Shown piece by piece: positions 46,701-57,922 of a DNA stretch of 64,000 nt (positions are counted from its first letter, which is position 1; each line of letters begins with the position of its first letter). The stretch is from Lingula anatina. Its lineage: Eukaryota > Brachiopoda > Lingulata > Lingulida > Lingulidae. The notes beneath the pieces were generated by a model, which was not told the DNA's origin, did not search any database, and saw only the letters and a program-made list of their open reading frames with translations. The position numbers and the translations under genes are program-made. The stretch is taken from contig NW_019776168.1 in the NCBI RefSeq assembly GCF_001039355.2, forward strand, positions 425,905 through 489,904, written 5' to 3'.

Positions 46701-49239
46701 TGCTGAAGCTTGAACTTCTGCTCCAACTTGAGATTCTCATCTTGGTTGAAACTGGAAGAATTAAAAATTTGAACTAGGTTTGTGTTTGTGACAGCTTCCT
46801 CCATTATTCAATTTGATCATCTGTGCTTCAATTATTTTGTTCCAATATCTTTTTTGAGCAACTCCAAGAAAATATCTCTCAGTAAGTTGTAATCCACTAC
46901 ATCTTTTTCAGTGACAAAGCCATCTATATTCCACTCTTTCCAGTTTGTATTTTCACAAAAATCCTCAAAGGCAGCTCATAGAATTTTCCACAAAGATTCA
47001 AATTCTGCCTAAAGCTTGAAGGTCCCTGCTTAAAGGTACGGAACTGCTAGATACATGAAGATCACTTGGCCTGAGAGGCAAAGGTTCCACTTAATGGTTT
47101 TAATAATAAAACAGCCATAATCTCACTCCCTCACAGGTCAGACACACCAGGATTTCTTTTCAAACAATATCACACTAAACCTTTGCAAATGTAAAGCTTG
47201 ATCTTTTATGCAAATAAGGTTGCTAATATTAGTTGCTGCACTTCACAAACAATGTGACATGAATAAGAGCGATGCAGCAGCATTCATTGCCTATATTACC
47301 CTTGATAAATTCCCTGCCTGGCATTATAAATAAGGGATAAACTTAATACATTTTACCAGTAAAAGGTTATCTTAAATTTACACAATTGATGTTCAGGCTC
47401 TACTGATGGGGGACACATTTTTGGACCATTGCAATTACGAGATATTTCATTAATTTTTTTCTAAGATAGGTTTTATTTAAAAGGAGACCACATTTTCTCA
47501 TTGGCAAGAGTTTTGATAAGTAAAATACAAGTAATATCATCATTTTCTCTGTATAATATTCCAAAAATCCACTCCATCTTTTTATTCATTCATTAATTTT
47601 TGCAATATTATATTTTTATCAGTTCCAAAGACATAATACTGTATTGTTCTGAAGATAATCGCTAATAAGAACTGATTAGAGTTAATTGCTATGTAATATT
47701 CAGTATAGATCAAGATTATATAAAGATTTTAAAAAAGTAGATAAATAAGTTGTATAACCTATGACAATTAATCAAATGTTACCTATGACAAAAAAACTTT
47801 ATATTTTCTTTAAAGACTTGAAAGACATGGTATACTATCACTAAACCTCATTAAACATTAATCCCTATACAATACTTCATATGTTTTAATGAAATATAGT
47901 ACATCAAGCATGTCATTAAAAACACATATAAAATAAAGAAAATATCAAGCATGCCATAGAGTTTGACCACCCATCAACACATAAATCAAAGAAAGCCAAT
48001 TTTTCTAATTACCTAAACTATTCATGGTTACATTATTGATCTGATTGATCAACATACCTTCCTAAATCCATACCTCATGGAGCAATTACTGAAAACAGTT
48101 GGAAAACTGCCCTAAAATTCCCCTCACTTCTCACCCCTTGTAACTCTTTTCCTACAGTTATATTATACTGGGCATATGGGTCACAGTTTAATTGAATCAG
48201 AGAAAGCTGATAAATTGTGTTCTATAAGATGTTTTTCATTGAATTGGTATCCAGGTGTGAGACTTGACTTATCTTTTATAAACAGGTCATTTGTGGATTT
48301 TAATTGCAGCTCTTTCATTCATGCTGTATTTATTGCATTAAGTTGCTGACTAGAAGTCGATCATTACTAGTAAAAAAAACATGGAAACTGCAGCAAAAAT
48401 TAGCCAAGTTCTGACAAAAATGAGATTAACTGACATAAAGCTACCAAAATTAAAATAAAATTTCCTTTAGATTTTAATGCAGTGATCCTCAAAGAAAAAA
48501 GAAATTTGCAGACAACAGGTCTAAAACTAACAAATTTCAGTGAAGTATCTACAGTAGTGGTGTCTTTATTTCTGGCAATCTAGATTACAGTAACTTAAAA
48601 CCCCACTTATAATTGCTTTATTTGGAATTCAAAATTATGAAAATAGGATATTCCACTGTTGGTGAATATTTTAGGGTTATTTCCGCCTTAAGTTTAAAAT
48701 AAATCACATGACACCTTGAAATGTTTATCAGTTCTATCTCAAAATCTGGTAAAATCTGCTTATTTACTGTGTGATCAAAGGTAAAAAACGATTTCAAATT
48801 AACTCTTAAATATGCCATAAAAATTCTGAATTATTCTAAAAATTTATGTATAATGCAGTAACTGTCCAGTACTTTCATTCATTACTTAACATCAGTGACA
48901 GTAAATAAGTCAAAACAAAGAAGCGTAATTTTTAATAATTTAAGTATGAATAAGATTCATTATTTAGCACTTTTTAACTGTAGATTTATGATATTTGTTA
49001 TAGTATAATAAAACCAAGAATATTTTAGTATCAAGTCATTACTAAGATATTTTTCTGTTGATTTTGCCACATTAGATACAAATACTTCCCAAGTGTCTCC
49101 CCATTGTAGAGAAATGAAAACCAGCAAAACATACTTAATGCTATTGATATCCTGAAACTACAACCAACATTTCAAAACAGAAAATTCAAATCTACCTTTC
49201 AATGAGAACCTCAAGTAAATCTTCATAGTCACTAGCCAT
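34781..49239 (-). CDS. EF-hand/WD40 repeat protein (WDR49/WDR64/WDY group), 1146-aa form
   Basis: Exons: 49196-49239, 46505-46751, 45626-45772, 44184-44246, 42499-42724, 42109-42155, 41737-41880, 41340-41528, 40837-41028, 40251-40514, 39686-39850, 39333-39485, 38894-39078, 38483-38581, 38135-38271, 37636-37781, 37209-37382, 36794-36878, 36353-36615, 35868-36008, 35428-35574, 34781-34963. Every GT/AG junction keeps frame, giving 3441 nt. The N-terminus holds one canonical EF-hand loop (DTSADGYVDWEE) and a weaker one before it (about 60-95). The middle is a WD40 array, probably two propellers: repeats end in VWNP, VWDL, TWDI, VWNF, VWST, VWDI, LWNL. The C-terminal 250 residues are acidic then basic and likely disordered (CKRKEDSS, KKKKPERTK). 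EF-hand plus about 14 WD repeats fits the WDR49/WDR64/WDY proteins, often linked to cilia or sperm. The exact orthologue is uncertain, and the start shown is one of four candidates. Confidence 0.9.
36979..37021. repeat. (TAA)n microsatellite
   Basis: Uninterrupted TAA trinucleotide run immediately adjoining the second hAT-like MITE. Confidence 0.95.
37022..37187. mobile_element. hAT-like MITE, copy 2 (166 bp), in a WD40-gene intron
   Basis: Inverted ends CAGGGGTGGAT and ATTGCGGGG-type complement (AATCCGCCCCTG), with the same interior as the element at 32544. The 8-bp flanks are identical (taataata at 37014-37021 and 37188-37195), though within a TAA microsatellite. Lies 21 bp 3' of the exon at 37209 (minus). 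Confidence 0.85.
40690..40740. repeat. (GCAC)n/(CA)n microsatellite
   Basis: CACG units followed by a CA dinucleotide run, in a WD40-gene intron. Confidence 0.9.
43678..43726. repeat. (AAT)n imperfect microsatellite
   Basis: ataataatagtaataata-type trinucleotide run preceding the nested plus-strand ORF. Confidence 0.8.
43811..44164 (+). pseudogene. Coding-like plus-strand ORF with one internal stop, nested in a WD40-gene intron
   Basis: The frame from MWSVHDGRHI runs 80 codons to a TAA at 44051-44053, then continues in the same frame (across an undetermined base at 44077) as ...SIPSLREQMKQVFIDAG... to TGA near 44162-44164. Composition is balanced and protein-like (MLTPDFFRKHFHG, LAEVPDDFSMKELKTYL). 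Its upstream 75 bp is CpG-rich, unlike the intron around it. A possible donor (TTGAAAG|GTGAGAG) lies near the end. This may be a decayed mobile-element gene, a retrocopy, or a first exon whose true frame avoids the stop. I do not recognise the family. Confidence 0.4.
46834..47008 (-). pseudogene. Coding-like fragment with in-frame TGA upstream of WD40 exon 2
   Basis: On the minus strand one frame reads AEFESLWKIL, a TGA, then AAFEDFCENTNWKEWNIDG and FVTEKDVVDYNLLRDIFLEL, ending GTK and TAA. Residue use looks like a helical cytosolic domain rather than random AT-rich DNA. No matching splice sites were found. It may be a relic exon or retrocopy fragment. Confidence 0.3.
49196..49239 (-). CDS. 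WD40 gene alternative first exon 4 (MASDYEDLLEVLIE)
   Basis: 44 nt from ATG to donor AAAG|GTAGA, phase 2. It joins exon 46505-46751 as ...VLIE-S-FNQDENLK. An acceptor-like TTCTGCAG lies 12 nt before the ATG, so upstream leader exons may splice here as 5'UTR. Confidence 0.6.
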
Positions 49240-51235
49240 CGTAGAATTCTCCTGCAGAACGAGTTACATCTATAACACTGGCATCTTGCCTCAGTTGTTT
49301 CTATTGTTAAAGTCATAGGACAAATCAATTGGATGTATTGATACTAAAATGATTCCCAAAGACCTCAACTTGTAAGTCCTTCATTCTGGCATTTCAAAAA
49401 AATCAATCAAATGCACCCAGCAGAAAAACATCAATTTGTTTAGATACGTTGGAAAAGAGTTTAAACACTACTTTAATTGTTATCATTATGTTACAGGGGT
49501 AAATACACATACACATCAATGTTGTTTCAGGATATACAGTCACTTCAGGAAAATATATCAATATTGGGTGACACGTGAGAGCAATTTATGGTTGTTTTTC
49601 TATGATGGTAGTTCACCCGTGAGCAGTGAAAGTAACCTCAAGTCAAAGAGTAACTCTATTTAGTGGATCAGGAAACCTGTTAATATGGTCCTCTTTGGAT
49701 AAATTTGTACAGCTTTGGTATGTGCTGTGGATCAATATGTTCATTGCGAAAAATGCTTAATTCAACTACGTCATTGAGCTTCAAAACAGATGATAAATGG
49801 CGAGAGAGAGAGAGAGAGAGTCTAAGAGAGAATCTTTTGTCCAATACTAATGATAGAAACAGAACATACCTAGTAAGTAACTATTAACAAAAAGCGCAAC
49901 TTGCAATTTACAAATAAAGAAACTGATTCTTAAGAACAAAAACATAATATTTAGGTTATTGCAAATAGCTTATTGTCAGAATTTTTTAGGTTTATTTGCT
50001 AAACATGTAGCCTAGAGAGTTAAATATCACTCTCTGACAAACAAAACAAAACCATTAACCCTTATTTGAGCAGCTTTTTTTTTCATTTTGTGCTTTGTTT
50101 TTAGGACTCAAGTATAATATAATTATTTTAAAGTACAGTAGTGATAAAATATTCTAATATTTTTCTGAAAGACCTAAAACACACTTTTTGCTATCAGCAC
50201 TGAGTTACGTATCACAAAGAAAGAACAGAATTCAGTTAATTTCCTTCAGCCTAAACAAAATATTTAGCTAATGGAAATATTCTACAAGATACAAGTTGCA
50301 AGAACACAGCCTCTGTTCTTGAAGTAGTGTTTTATCTCTGGTGTTTTGGAGACAGTGTCACAGGTCTGATAGACATGGGGTCGAGGTCACAGACGATCCA
50401 GGCTTATCTCTAAGGCCAGACTGTTCCTTAGTTACTGCACTGCCTGCCCCATGCTACCTAAGACATGCTGAAGAATGTCATAGTTTACGTTTTGCTTTGC
50501 TGGAGTAACAACACCTAGTGGGTAAACTATTCTGTCAATCATATTCAACATAGATACAATGTTATATTTTCGGTATCACAAGGAATATTTTCAATGTAGT
50601 GTTTCTAATATAGTGATAATAAATGATTAACCCTATAATGTTCATGAAAAGTCTAAAAAGGGAATTTAGTTATTAAAATATTACTAAAGATTTACTAATC
50701 TATACTATTACTACTGGCAAATATCAATGGTTATAATTCTAAACAGCAAGCTTAAGATTGCATTATTGTTATGTACTATTTAAACCCAGCCAATATGAAT
50801 TACTAATATATTCAGACCACATTTCCCAGTCAAATGGCATGTCAGATTGTCACCTTAACAGATGCAACAAAAGTGTTTGCAAAAAAGTTTTTAGTTAGCT
50901 TTTTAACCCTATGCCCTGTTTAGGTACAAGTGTCAATTATAGGTCTTAAATGAAATGTTAAACACCCCAGATGAAAAATGACAAGTGACTACATTAATTT
51001 AATTGTACATACAGTGCATTTCAGTTGTAAGGAATGGTTGCCTTCTTTACTTGTATTTGTAAGTTGTTAATTGGTGAACACTGAAGAAAACTAGTTTTAA
51101 AAACCCTCTATCTAGGATTAAAACTTATACAGTTTGTGTAAATTCTAACAGATGGAACTTGGTTACCATTAATTTTTTTGGAAAAGAGCATGAAGTGGCA
51201 ACTGAAAGCAGGACTCAGTGATTATGTGGACTTAC
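49240..51235. other. Intron of the WD40 gene; no further gene seen
   Basis: AT-rich, with short open frames only and a (GA)n run at 49801-49820. No exon-like segment with paired splice sites was found on either strand. Confidence 0.5.
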
Positions 51236-51501
51236 GTTCGTCTGACATCTTTCTCCTCCTCTCTCTTTTTAAGTTGTGTAACTATCCCAGTAAACTTTAC
51301 TCTCGGTTTCCTTTTCCTTTTACTATTCTTTCTTGCACCTCCATTACTATCATTTGAGGCTAGTTCTGGCAGAAAACTACTGCATGTGTCAGTTTCAGAT
51401 GTCGTCTGCTTCTCTTCCAGCTGATCAGAGCCATTCTCTGAAACCATGGTACTTTCTTCCTCCGAAGCAGAAGTTGAACTAGATGACCCAGTCAAACTCA
51501 T
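51236..51501 (-). CDS. WD40 gene alternative first exon 3 (Ser/Glu-rich leader, 88 codons)
   Basis: Starts MSLTGSSSSTSASEEES and is rich in Ser, Thr and Glu, then strongly basic (KNSKRKRKPRVKF), ending KDVRR. Donor CGAAC|GTAAGT is strong and in phase 2, the phase needed by exon 46505-46751 (AC|T, giving T-FNQDENLK). The KRKRKPRVK run could be a nuclear localisation signal. This form would be 1220 aa. That it belongs to this gene rather than being separate is inferred from phase, strand and spacing. Confidence 0.55.
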
Positions 51502-54346
51502 ATTAATAGCTTACTGATAACATTTTATCTTTCTTTCTTTCCATGGCTGTCTTCTTGATCATACACAAATTTCATTAGTAAATCCATTAACTTTAGTGCA
51601 AAGTTTAAATTCATGTTGCTCTACAGTCAGAGAGTGAAGCATTCCACAGCTCTCTCAACTAATGGTTTCCAATGCTTTCTTGTTTTTTCTCTTGAGGTCA
51701 AAGTAGAAAACCTTGGCACATGGAAATTTCTTGGCATATAACAATATCAAATTACCAGTTGTTTGCTGAATTGTTTCCAAATAACATGTAAGGAGTTGAT
51801 GATAAATTATGATAAATTGCTTGACGAGAATGTTTCCTGGAACTGTTATGATTAATTAATCCTTATTCAGAGTATGTAAAAAAATCTTGAGATATCTGCC
51901 TAGTGACGAGATTCACTCAACCAGTGAAAATCAGTTGCCTTAAGTATCTTAAAAAAAAGGTTTCAATAAAACCGTCTCTGTTATGTCATCAAATAAAGGT
52001 GTAGCACTTAAACAAAGTCTAGAAACAGACCTTAATATATGACACATAAACCTTCCATTAAACAAATGTATTCGGTACAGCATACAATCTTAGATTAGCT
52101 CAGGACATGTTCAGTAAACCTAGATAAAATCCGTCTTACAGAATCTTGTCTTGGCGTCTCTCGTAAGCTGGGGTCAAGTTTTCAGTCAATAGAACAGCGT
52201 TTTGGATCTCCGGGCTACTGTTAGAATAGTATGGTTTGAGGTGCCAAAATATGTGTTTAAGGCAAGATCACACAGGTCCCAGTGGCAACATTAACTGCTT
52301 TTTCTTCCTTGTGTTTTTCCTTCCTTAAAACTGCTACATAAACTTGCTTCCCTATTGCTTCCCATTAGAATCGCTATATATCTTCCTCCAAAGCACTTTG
52401 CCTTTCCCTGAGAGCACATACACCCCTTTTCACAGTGTGAGCATTTTCCATTAGGAATGTTTTTCCATATGAGGCACTAATTCTATCACATCTCAAAGTG
52501 GAGTACTATCAGAAAAATAATACACGACCCTGATGTCAGCAGAAACATAATAGATGAAGGGTGCAAATGCACGCCACATGGCCCACTTGATTGCCAGGTA
52601 ACTGGCAATTCTTGTTTAACAATCAATAGACCAAAGTGATAGCTGCTGTCCTGATGTTAGGTCTGATATTCTACCTCTCCCAATATTGGCAACATTCCTC
52701 GAGTTCGGGCAAAGTGTGATAAAGATAAAAAAAGATGTAATTTTTAACCCATCAGTTCCCCATCATTGCATCTGAATATCAAGTTCTATAGCCACAGAAT
52801 GGCTAACATGATACACCTGGTTTATTTCTAATGTAATACATCCATCTATAATCAAATATTTGTTATACTATGTGCAATTGTATTACATTTCAAGCAAAAC
52901 ATTAAATCCCCATTTGAGCTGGAGGCACTTTAAAGGCAGTGCTGGTTATTTAATCTTATTGAACTGCCATACATGATACAATTGAATTGTTACAAAGCTA
53001 ACCACATTTTAGTAGAGTGCTTATTTGTGTTCATAGAGTTGCTGTTATCAAAGTCAATGAGGTAAAGAATATGAACACAACTTCAATATTATTTCTCATT
53101 TGGGCTGTATTAGAAATAATATCAAATCTTTTTATCTTTTCAAATAAGCACACCTGCTACATTCCTTGTTATAAACAATTTACATATTTATTCTAAATTA
53201 ATTCTGTAACACTTATTCACTTTTTGTTGTTCACTTAACAGTAATTCAATTTGATTTTTTTAGCATCTGAAAAAACTCAGCTGGCAAATAAAAACATTTT
53301 TGAGCAAAAGTGTTTGAAAATACTACGAAAGAGAAGAATTAGAGAAAAAAAGAAACAATCTACCTAACATAAGCCTCCATCCCTTCCATGGTTATGCATT
53401 CTTCAAGTGTCTCCTTATATTTAGTGATATTCTTTCATCTTATATAAATACTACTGTTATCTTGGGAAAAAATTAATGAAACTTAAAAATAAATTCTTCA
53501 ATATTGGATACTCTACATTACAAATGGCATTTTATGTTTTTTATCAAATGTTTTCTCACTGAAAGATAAGATCACAAAAGTTGTATTACGATTTTAAATA
53601 AATGGGTAATATACCTAAAAACAAATTAAACCCCTTTCTTGTGGTCCAAAATCTATTCTAGTGAAATGTTCTTTAAAAATATTTGACAAACTGAGAAATA
53701 ATAACTAGCATTAGAAAGAAAGGCATAGAAAAGATGCAGACAAACCCCCAGCCTGGTTTAATGCATGTTTTAAGTTCACCAAGTTCAAAACTTAGCTTTA
53801 AAATAAAATGAACCAAAAAGCTCCTAACTCTCAGTAAATATTTGCTTTTCTTTTCAGCTGGGTCTGCAAACACATTAGTGGTGCCTTAGTTACCCCCTGT
53901 TGACTAACACACACAACACACTTGGGGTTCTTCACTGCTCTTGGCACAACCAGCATTGCATGGTCACAACTAACACATTTTCTTATAGGGAAATTTAACT
54001 CCTTTCAAGCTGAACAAATATTTTCTATCTCTGCACAAGCACACAGTGCGTTTCTGAAAAGCCTACATTGGGACTTTGTTACATCTCTTATACAAACAAA
54101 ATAGTGGTCTGGCCCATATTCTATGATGAGTTAATATTTCATATTTATGTAGGCACAAAAGTAGAAAAGTGTATAGATAGTTTTTCAATTCTTTTCTAAA
54201 ATATGCCTCAGATGGTATATATCTCAATATCAACAGTGACAAAACAAACTAGATTGTCCCAGTTCATGAGCAGATAAAATTTTGCCCATAAATTTCAGAA
54301 AATATCTCGTATTGTAAGGGTACGCAGGAAATCTCATTTCTTTCAC
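51502..54346. other. Intron/upstream region of the WD40 gene; no gene seen
   Basis: AT-rich. The short plus-strand frame at 53922-54104 has no splice or start support. Confidence 0.45.
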
Positions 54347-54411
54347 CTTTCAATCTTTTCTGGGTTGGCAAAGCTTCTCCTCCTCGCACTGTCTGCCACA
54401 CTCAACAAGCC
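54347..54411 (-). CDS. WD40 gene optional internal N-terminal exon (GLLSVADSARRRSFANPEKIE)
   Basis: 65 nt between acceptor TCTCCTCCAG and donor AAAG|GTGAAA. Entry phase is 0 and exit phase is 2, so it can link either upstream first exon (57399-57473 or 59417-59545, both ending in phase 0) to exon 46505-46751. Contains an RRRSF site resembling a basophilic kinase target. Confidence 0.55.
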
Positions 54412-57398
54412 CTGGAGGAGAAGAATGGAATCTTAATCAATTTTGCACCAACATTTCCAAAGAAAAAAAAATCAGTATTATTTTTTAATGCTAGCTGTAG
54501 ACAAGAAGCTGTACATGCAATTGACAAATGATACTGAGGTGAAAGTTGTCGGGTTATTAACAGGACAGGTTCAGAGGAACATCAAACAGTTTCTACAATG
54601 CAAAACAAACCCTTGAGGATAGAAATCGAACATGAAATAAATTCAGTTGAATCTGCCCTATAGCTTCAAACAACTCAAGCAAAAAAATGATTGATAAGTG
54701 GATCAATTGTATTGAACAAGACAGTCACTACAAACAATATTAGCGTCCATGCCCTGCAGGAAAAAAGGCAACAGTCAAGATACTGATGAACATTTAAACA
54801 CAAAAATCTAAAAAGACCCATCTTTCTACAACCTTTGAAACATACCAATAAACCTGGTGAAACATTTTACCTTATTACAGCCATTATTACTCATTTCATT
54901 CATTGTAACTCATCTTTAGGTAATCCATAAGTGTGTTTATCAGTCTTTCAGATATTGTATGAATCCTTTCTTTGTTACTTGGCCTCCAATCGCCGTTATC
55001 TTTACAGCCTGACCTGTGCACCACACACTAAATCTCTTATATAGTAATATGCTTACCGGATGCTTAAGATTTTCATCCCCCCTTTTTTTGACCTGAATAA
55101 ATATTTCATGTTTTTTTATCCTCCTCTTGTTCTGTGTAAATACCTTAAAGCGAGGTAACTGTTGCTAGAGTGCACCAGAGACTTGCGAAAGAGTAAATAT
55201 TGGCATCAATAATGAGCAAACACACACAACTGATCCTCAAAAAACTATGGAAAAAAATGTTCACGTTTGATTGTGCTTAACTTTTTCTCTTTTATCATAT
55301 ACAGAGTGCTTAATTGATTTACCTACTGACACCTGTCTTGACGTCATTTAAACAACATCACAAAGAAGTTTTACAAAACTTTGGCTTGTAGGCTATTACA
55401 CTTTTTCTCCTGTAGGAAACAAAACCATCTGATCATAAATACAGCCTGTTAAAAACCATATGATTCTAGTTTTAATTTCTCACAATTTTTCTTTACACAA
55501 AATGGCTGCACAAAAATTTGGTGTAAGAATGACGCTTTCACACAATGATGCTAGGTTTGACTGAATATAAACATTTTGCACAATAAGCCACACTACTAAC
55601 TGGAGAAAATAATTATATATGCAACGGTTTTCTAAAAAAATTGATCAAGTATTTTGCAGACTAACATCAGTTTGTAAAAATCATCATATATCAAAACACC
55701 ACTGTAATATTATACAGAACTAAATAAAATGACTTTAAAAGCAGGTAAAATCTTTTCTATACTCTTGGTTGTTGTGCAACTTCCAATTAAACTTAAGCAT
55801 GATTTTGCATGTACCTGTATCATATTGTAAATTAGGACACCATTTTATCAAACTCAAACTGATAGTGCAGTAAAACTCAAGTGAGTTAATAAATAAAACT
55901 GCCTAGGTGTGATAAAAAGATACTACAGTTCTTATAAATTTATTGTCTTTTTGAAAGAAATACCTTTAATTTCAAACCGCAAATTTATCTACATTTCAAT
56001 CAGTCCTGAGGACAGTATTGAATAACTGTAGCATCTTTATCTTTATGATATGGAAGTTTGCTAAAGCCAACATAATTCACCTGTTAAAAGATTAGATATT
56101 GTTCAAAACTAGTAGATAATCCTTAAATCTCTGTAGTTCATAAATCAGCACTTACTTGGTTACCAGACCATCACCTGAAAACATCACTTTTGCAGAATTG
56201 TTAGTATCTTTAAAAACTCAGGTGACACCATAACTGATTTTTTTAAGAAATGTGGTCCAGAACTTAAACATGTATGACATGAAGTAACTATACAATTTTA
56301 GAAGATATAAAACAAAATGAATTGATGGTCTTCATTGTTTTCAATGGACAAACAACTGTTATCTTTTAAGTTTTATCTTCAGTTTTCATACGCATGATAT
56401 TTACAAGTGTAATACTCAACCATAAATATCTCTTAGGCTTCATTCACATGGAATGTCTATTTTCTAAAAATCTATTTTCTATTCGCGGTATCTTATGATC
56501 ACGGTCTGTGCCCTGAATATCCCGCCGCGTAATTACTGGCAGCGCGAGCCAGTTACTTATAGTAACTTATAGTAACTGGCTCGCGCTGCCAGTAATTACG
56601 CCTTATTCATGACTCAACTAAATGTGATGAGTTTATCTGAATAAAAATGTTTAACCTTAAAAAAAAACCTAAATGGAACACTGCTTAATTCAATTGCAAA
56701 AATTTACCATCACAACAAAAAAATTAAAAAAATTGCAGTGTCTTTCTAATTGAATTGAAACATCAATTATATACTAACAACAAAAGCCGCCAGCCCTTCT
56801 GAGCAACCTAAAAAATACATGTACAGACTTTTTTTAATCAAAGATGATTTAAATAAACTGAAATGTAACAAAGGATTTTCAGTGTTTGTAATAAGAGAAT
56901 ACTGTAATGATTCGATCTTTTCAATGGGCAAAAAAATCAAACTTAGAGATAAATCATTTTAAAATCATAGAAATTATATTTTTATATAGCAGTCGTGGTG
57001 CTACAAGTGGTCCGCTTTTAATTTTTTTGCAACCACTCAATAGTAATGCTCTTATTTTAAGAAATCATGATTAAAAGAGTACAGTATCTGTAAAATTCAC
57101 AATTTCCCTCCATTAAAAAGACCGGGTCATTACTGTATCTCAAGAGCAAGACAGTAACATTTTAATACCTTATAAAGAGAAATAACCAATAATATATAAA
57201 TCTATAAATTAAAGAAACTCTAGCATACTAAACACTGTCGATCTAAAATATCCTGCAGACATAAAAGGCTTGCGAGTATACAATACAATTCCTTCAAATT
57301 TCTACTAAAAATATGAAAACACCACCAAAGACAAGAGTAGAAGTCAAGACAGTGAAATCCTTATAACTTAGATATGTCTTAATCTGAAACAAACTTAC
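54412..57398. other. Intron of the WD40 gene; no gene seen apart from a perfect hairpin
   Basis: AT-rich sequence without exon-like segments. It includes the 30-bp-arm palindrome at 56527-56601. Confidence 0.5.
56527..56601. repeat. Perfect palindrome, 30-bp arms with 15-nt loop
   Basis: The left arm starts gcgtaattactggcagcgcg and the right arm is its exact reverse complement ending gtaattacgc. The loop ttatagtaacttata is AT-rich. The arms are GC-rich in an AT-rich intron, consistent with a recent foldback element. Outer boundaries are not clear. Confidence 0.9.
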
Positions 57399-57473
57399 AC
57401 CAGCCACAGCAGCTTCTATAAATTTCCTCAGTGTCTCCTCTACATCTTCCCCTGAAATCTGGTCGTCCTCCAT
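57399..57473 (-). CDS. WD40 gene alternative first exon 2 (acidic leader, 25 codons)
   Basis: MEDDQISGEDVEETLRKF followed by IEAAVAG, then donor GGT|GTAAGT in phase 0, matching the entry phase of exon 54347-54411. Reading upstream from the ATG gives a TAA within 10 nt, so this is a start exon. The resulting protein would be 1178 aa. A 343-bp inverted-repeat element lies about 105 bp upstream. Confidence 0.55.
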
Positions 57474-57579
57474 CCTTTACTGAAACAGTCTTGGCTGTGA
57501 AAATGTCATCAGATTTCTATTGATTATGTCCCATCATAGTGATGGCAGATGCATACGAGCCAGCAGTTTATGGTACATA

Positions 57580-57922
57580 AAGGGATAATAACTCTTCGTA
57601 TGAGATCTATATTTCACAATAAAAACATTGTAAACAACTCATAGAAATATAATATATTATTATTTACCACAAAAATGGAAGGTATAGCTATTATTCTGAT
57701 ATCTGAGCTTGTCATCGGAACATGAACGCGACCTCCATAGATGGCTATACTCTGTAATAATCTCTCAAGAGATTATTACAAAAAAAAAAACTTTTTAGAA
57801 AAAAAAAAGGGACTAACTTTAAATGTAAAAATGGATTCAATAACCATTGGCTAGTATGGGAAAATTGTTATTTACTCCAGGAAAATTCATTTTTTGGCCA
57901 AAACGAACAGTTATTATCCCTT
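57580..57922. mobile_element. Inverted-repeat MITE (343 bp) with TA target duplication
   Basis: Left end AAGGGATAATAACTCTTCG and right end CGAACAGTTATTATCCCTT are inverted copies. TA occurs on both sides (57578-57579 and 57923-57924). The interior has a 28-bp near-palindrome (tgtaataatctct/agagattattaca, 57753-57780). Non-coding; resembles Tc1/mariner-type MITEs. Confidence 0.75.
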
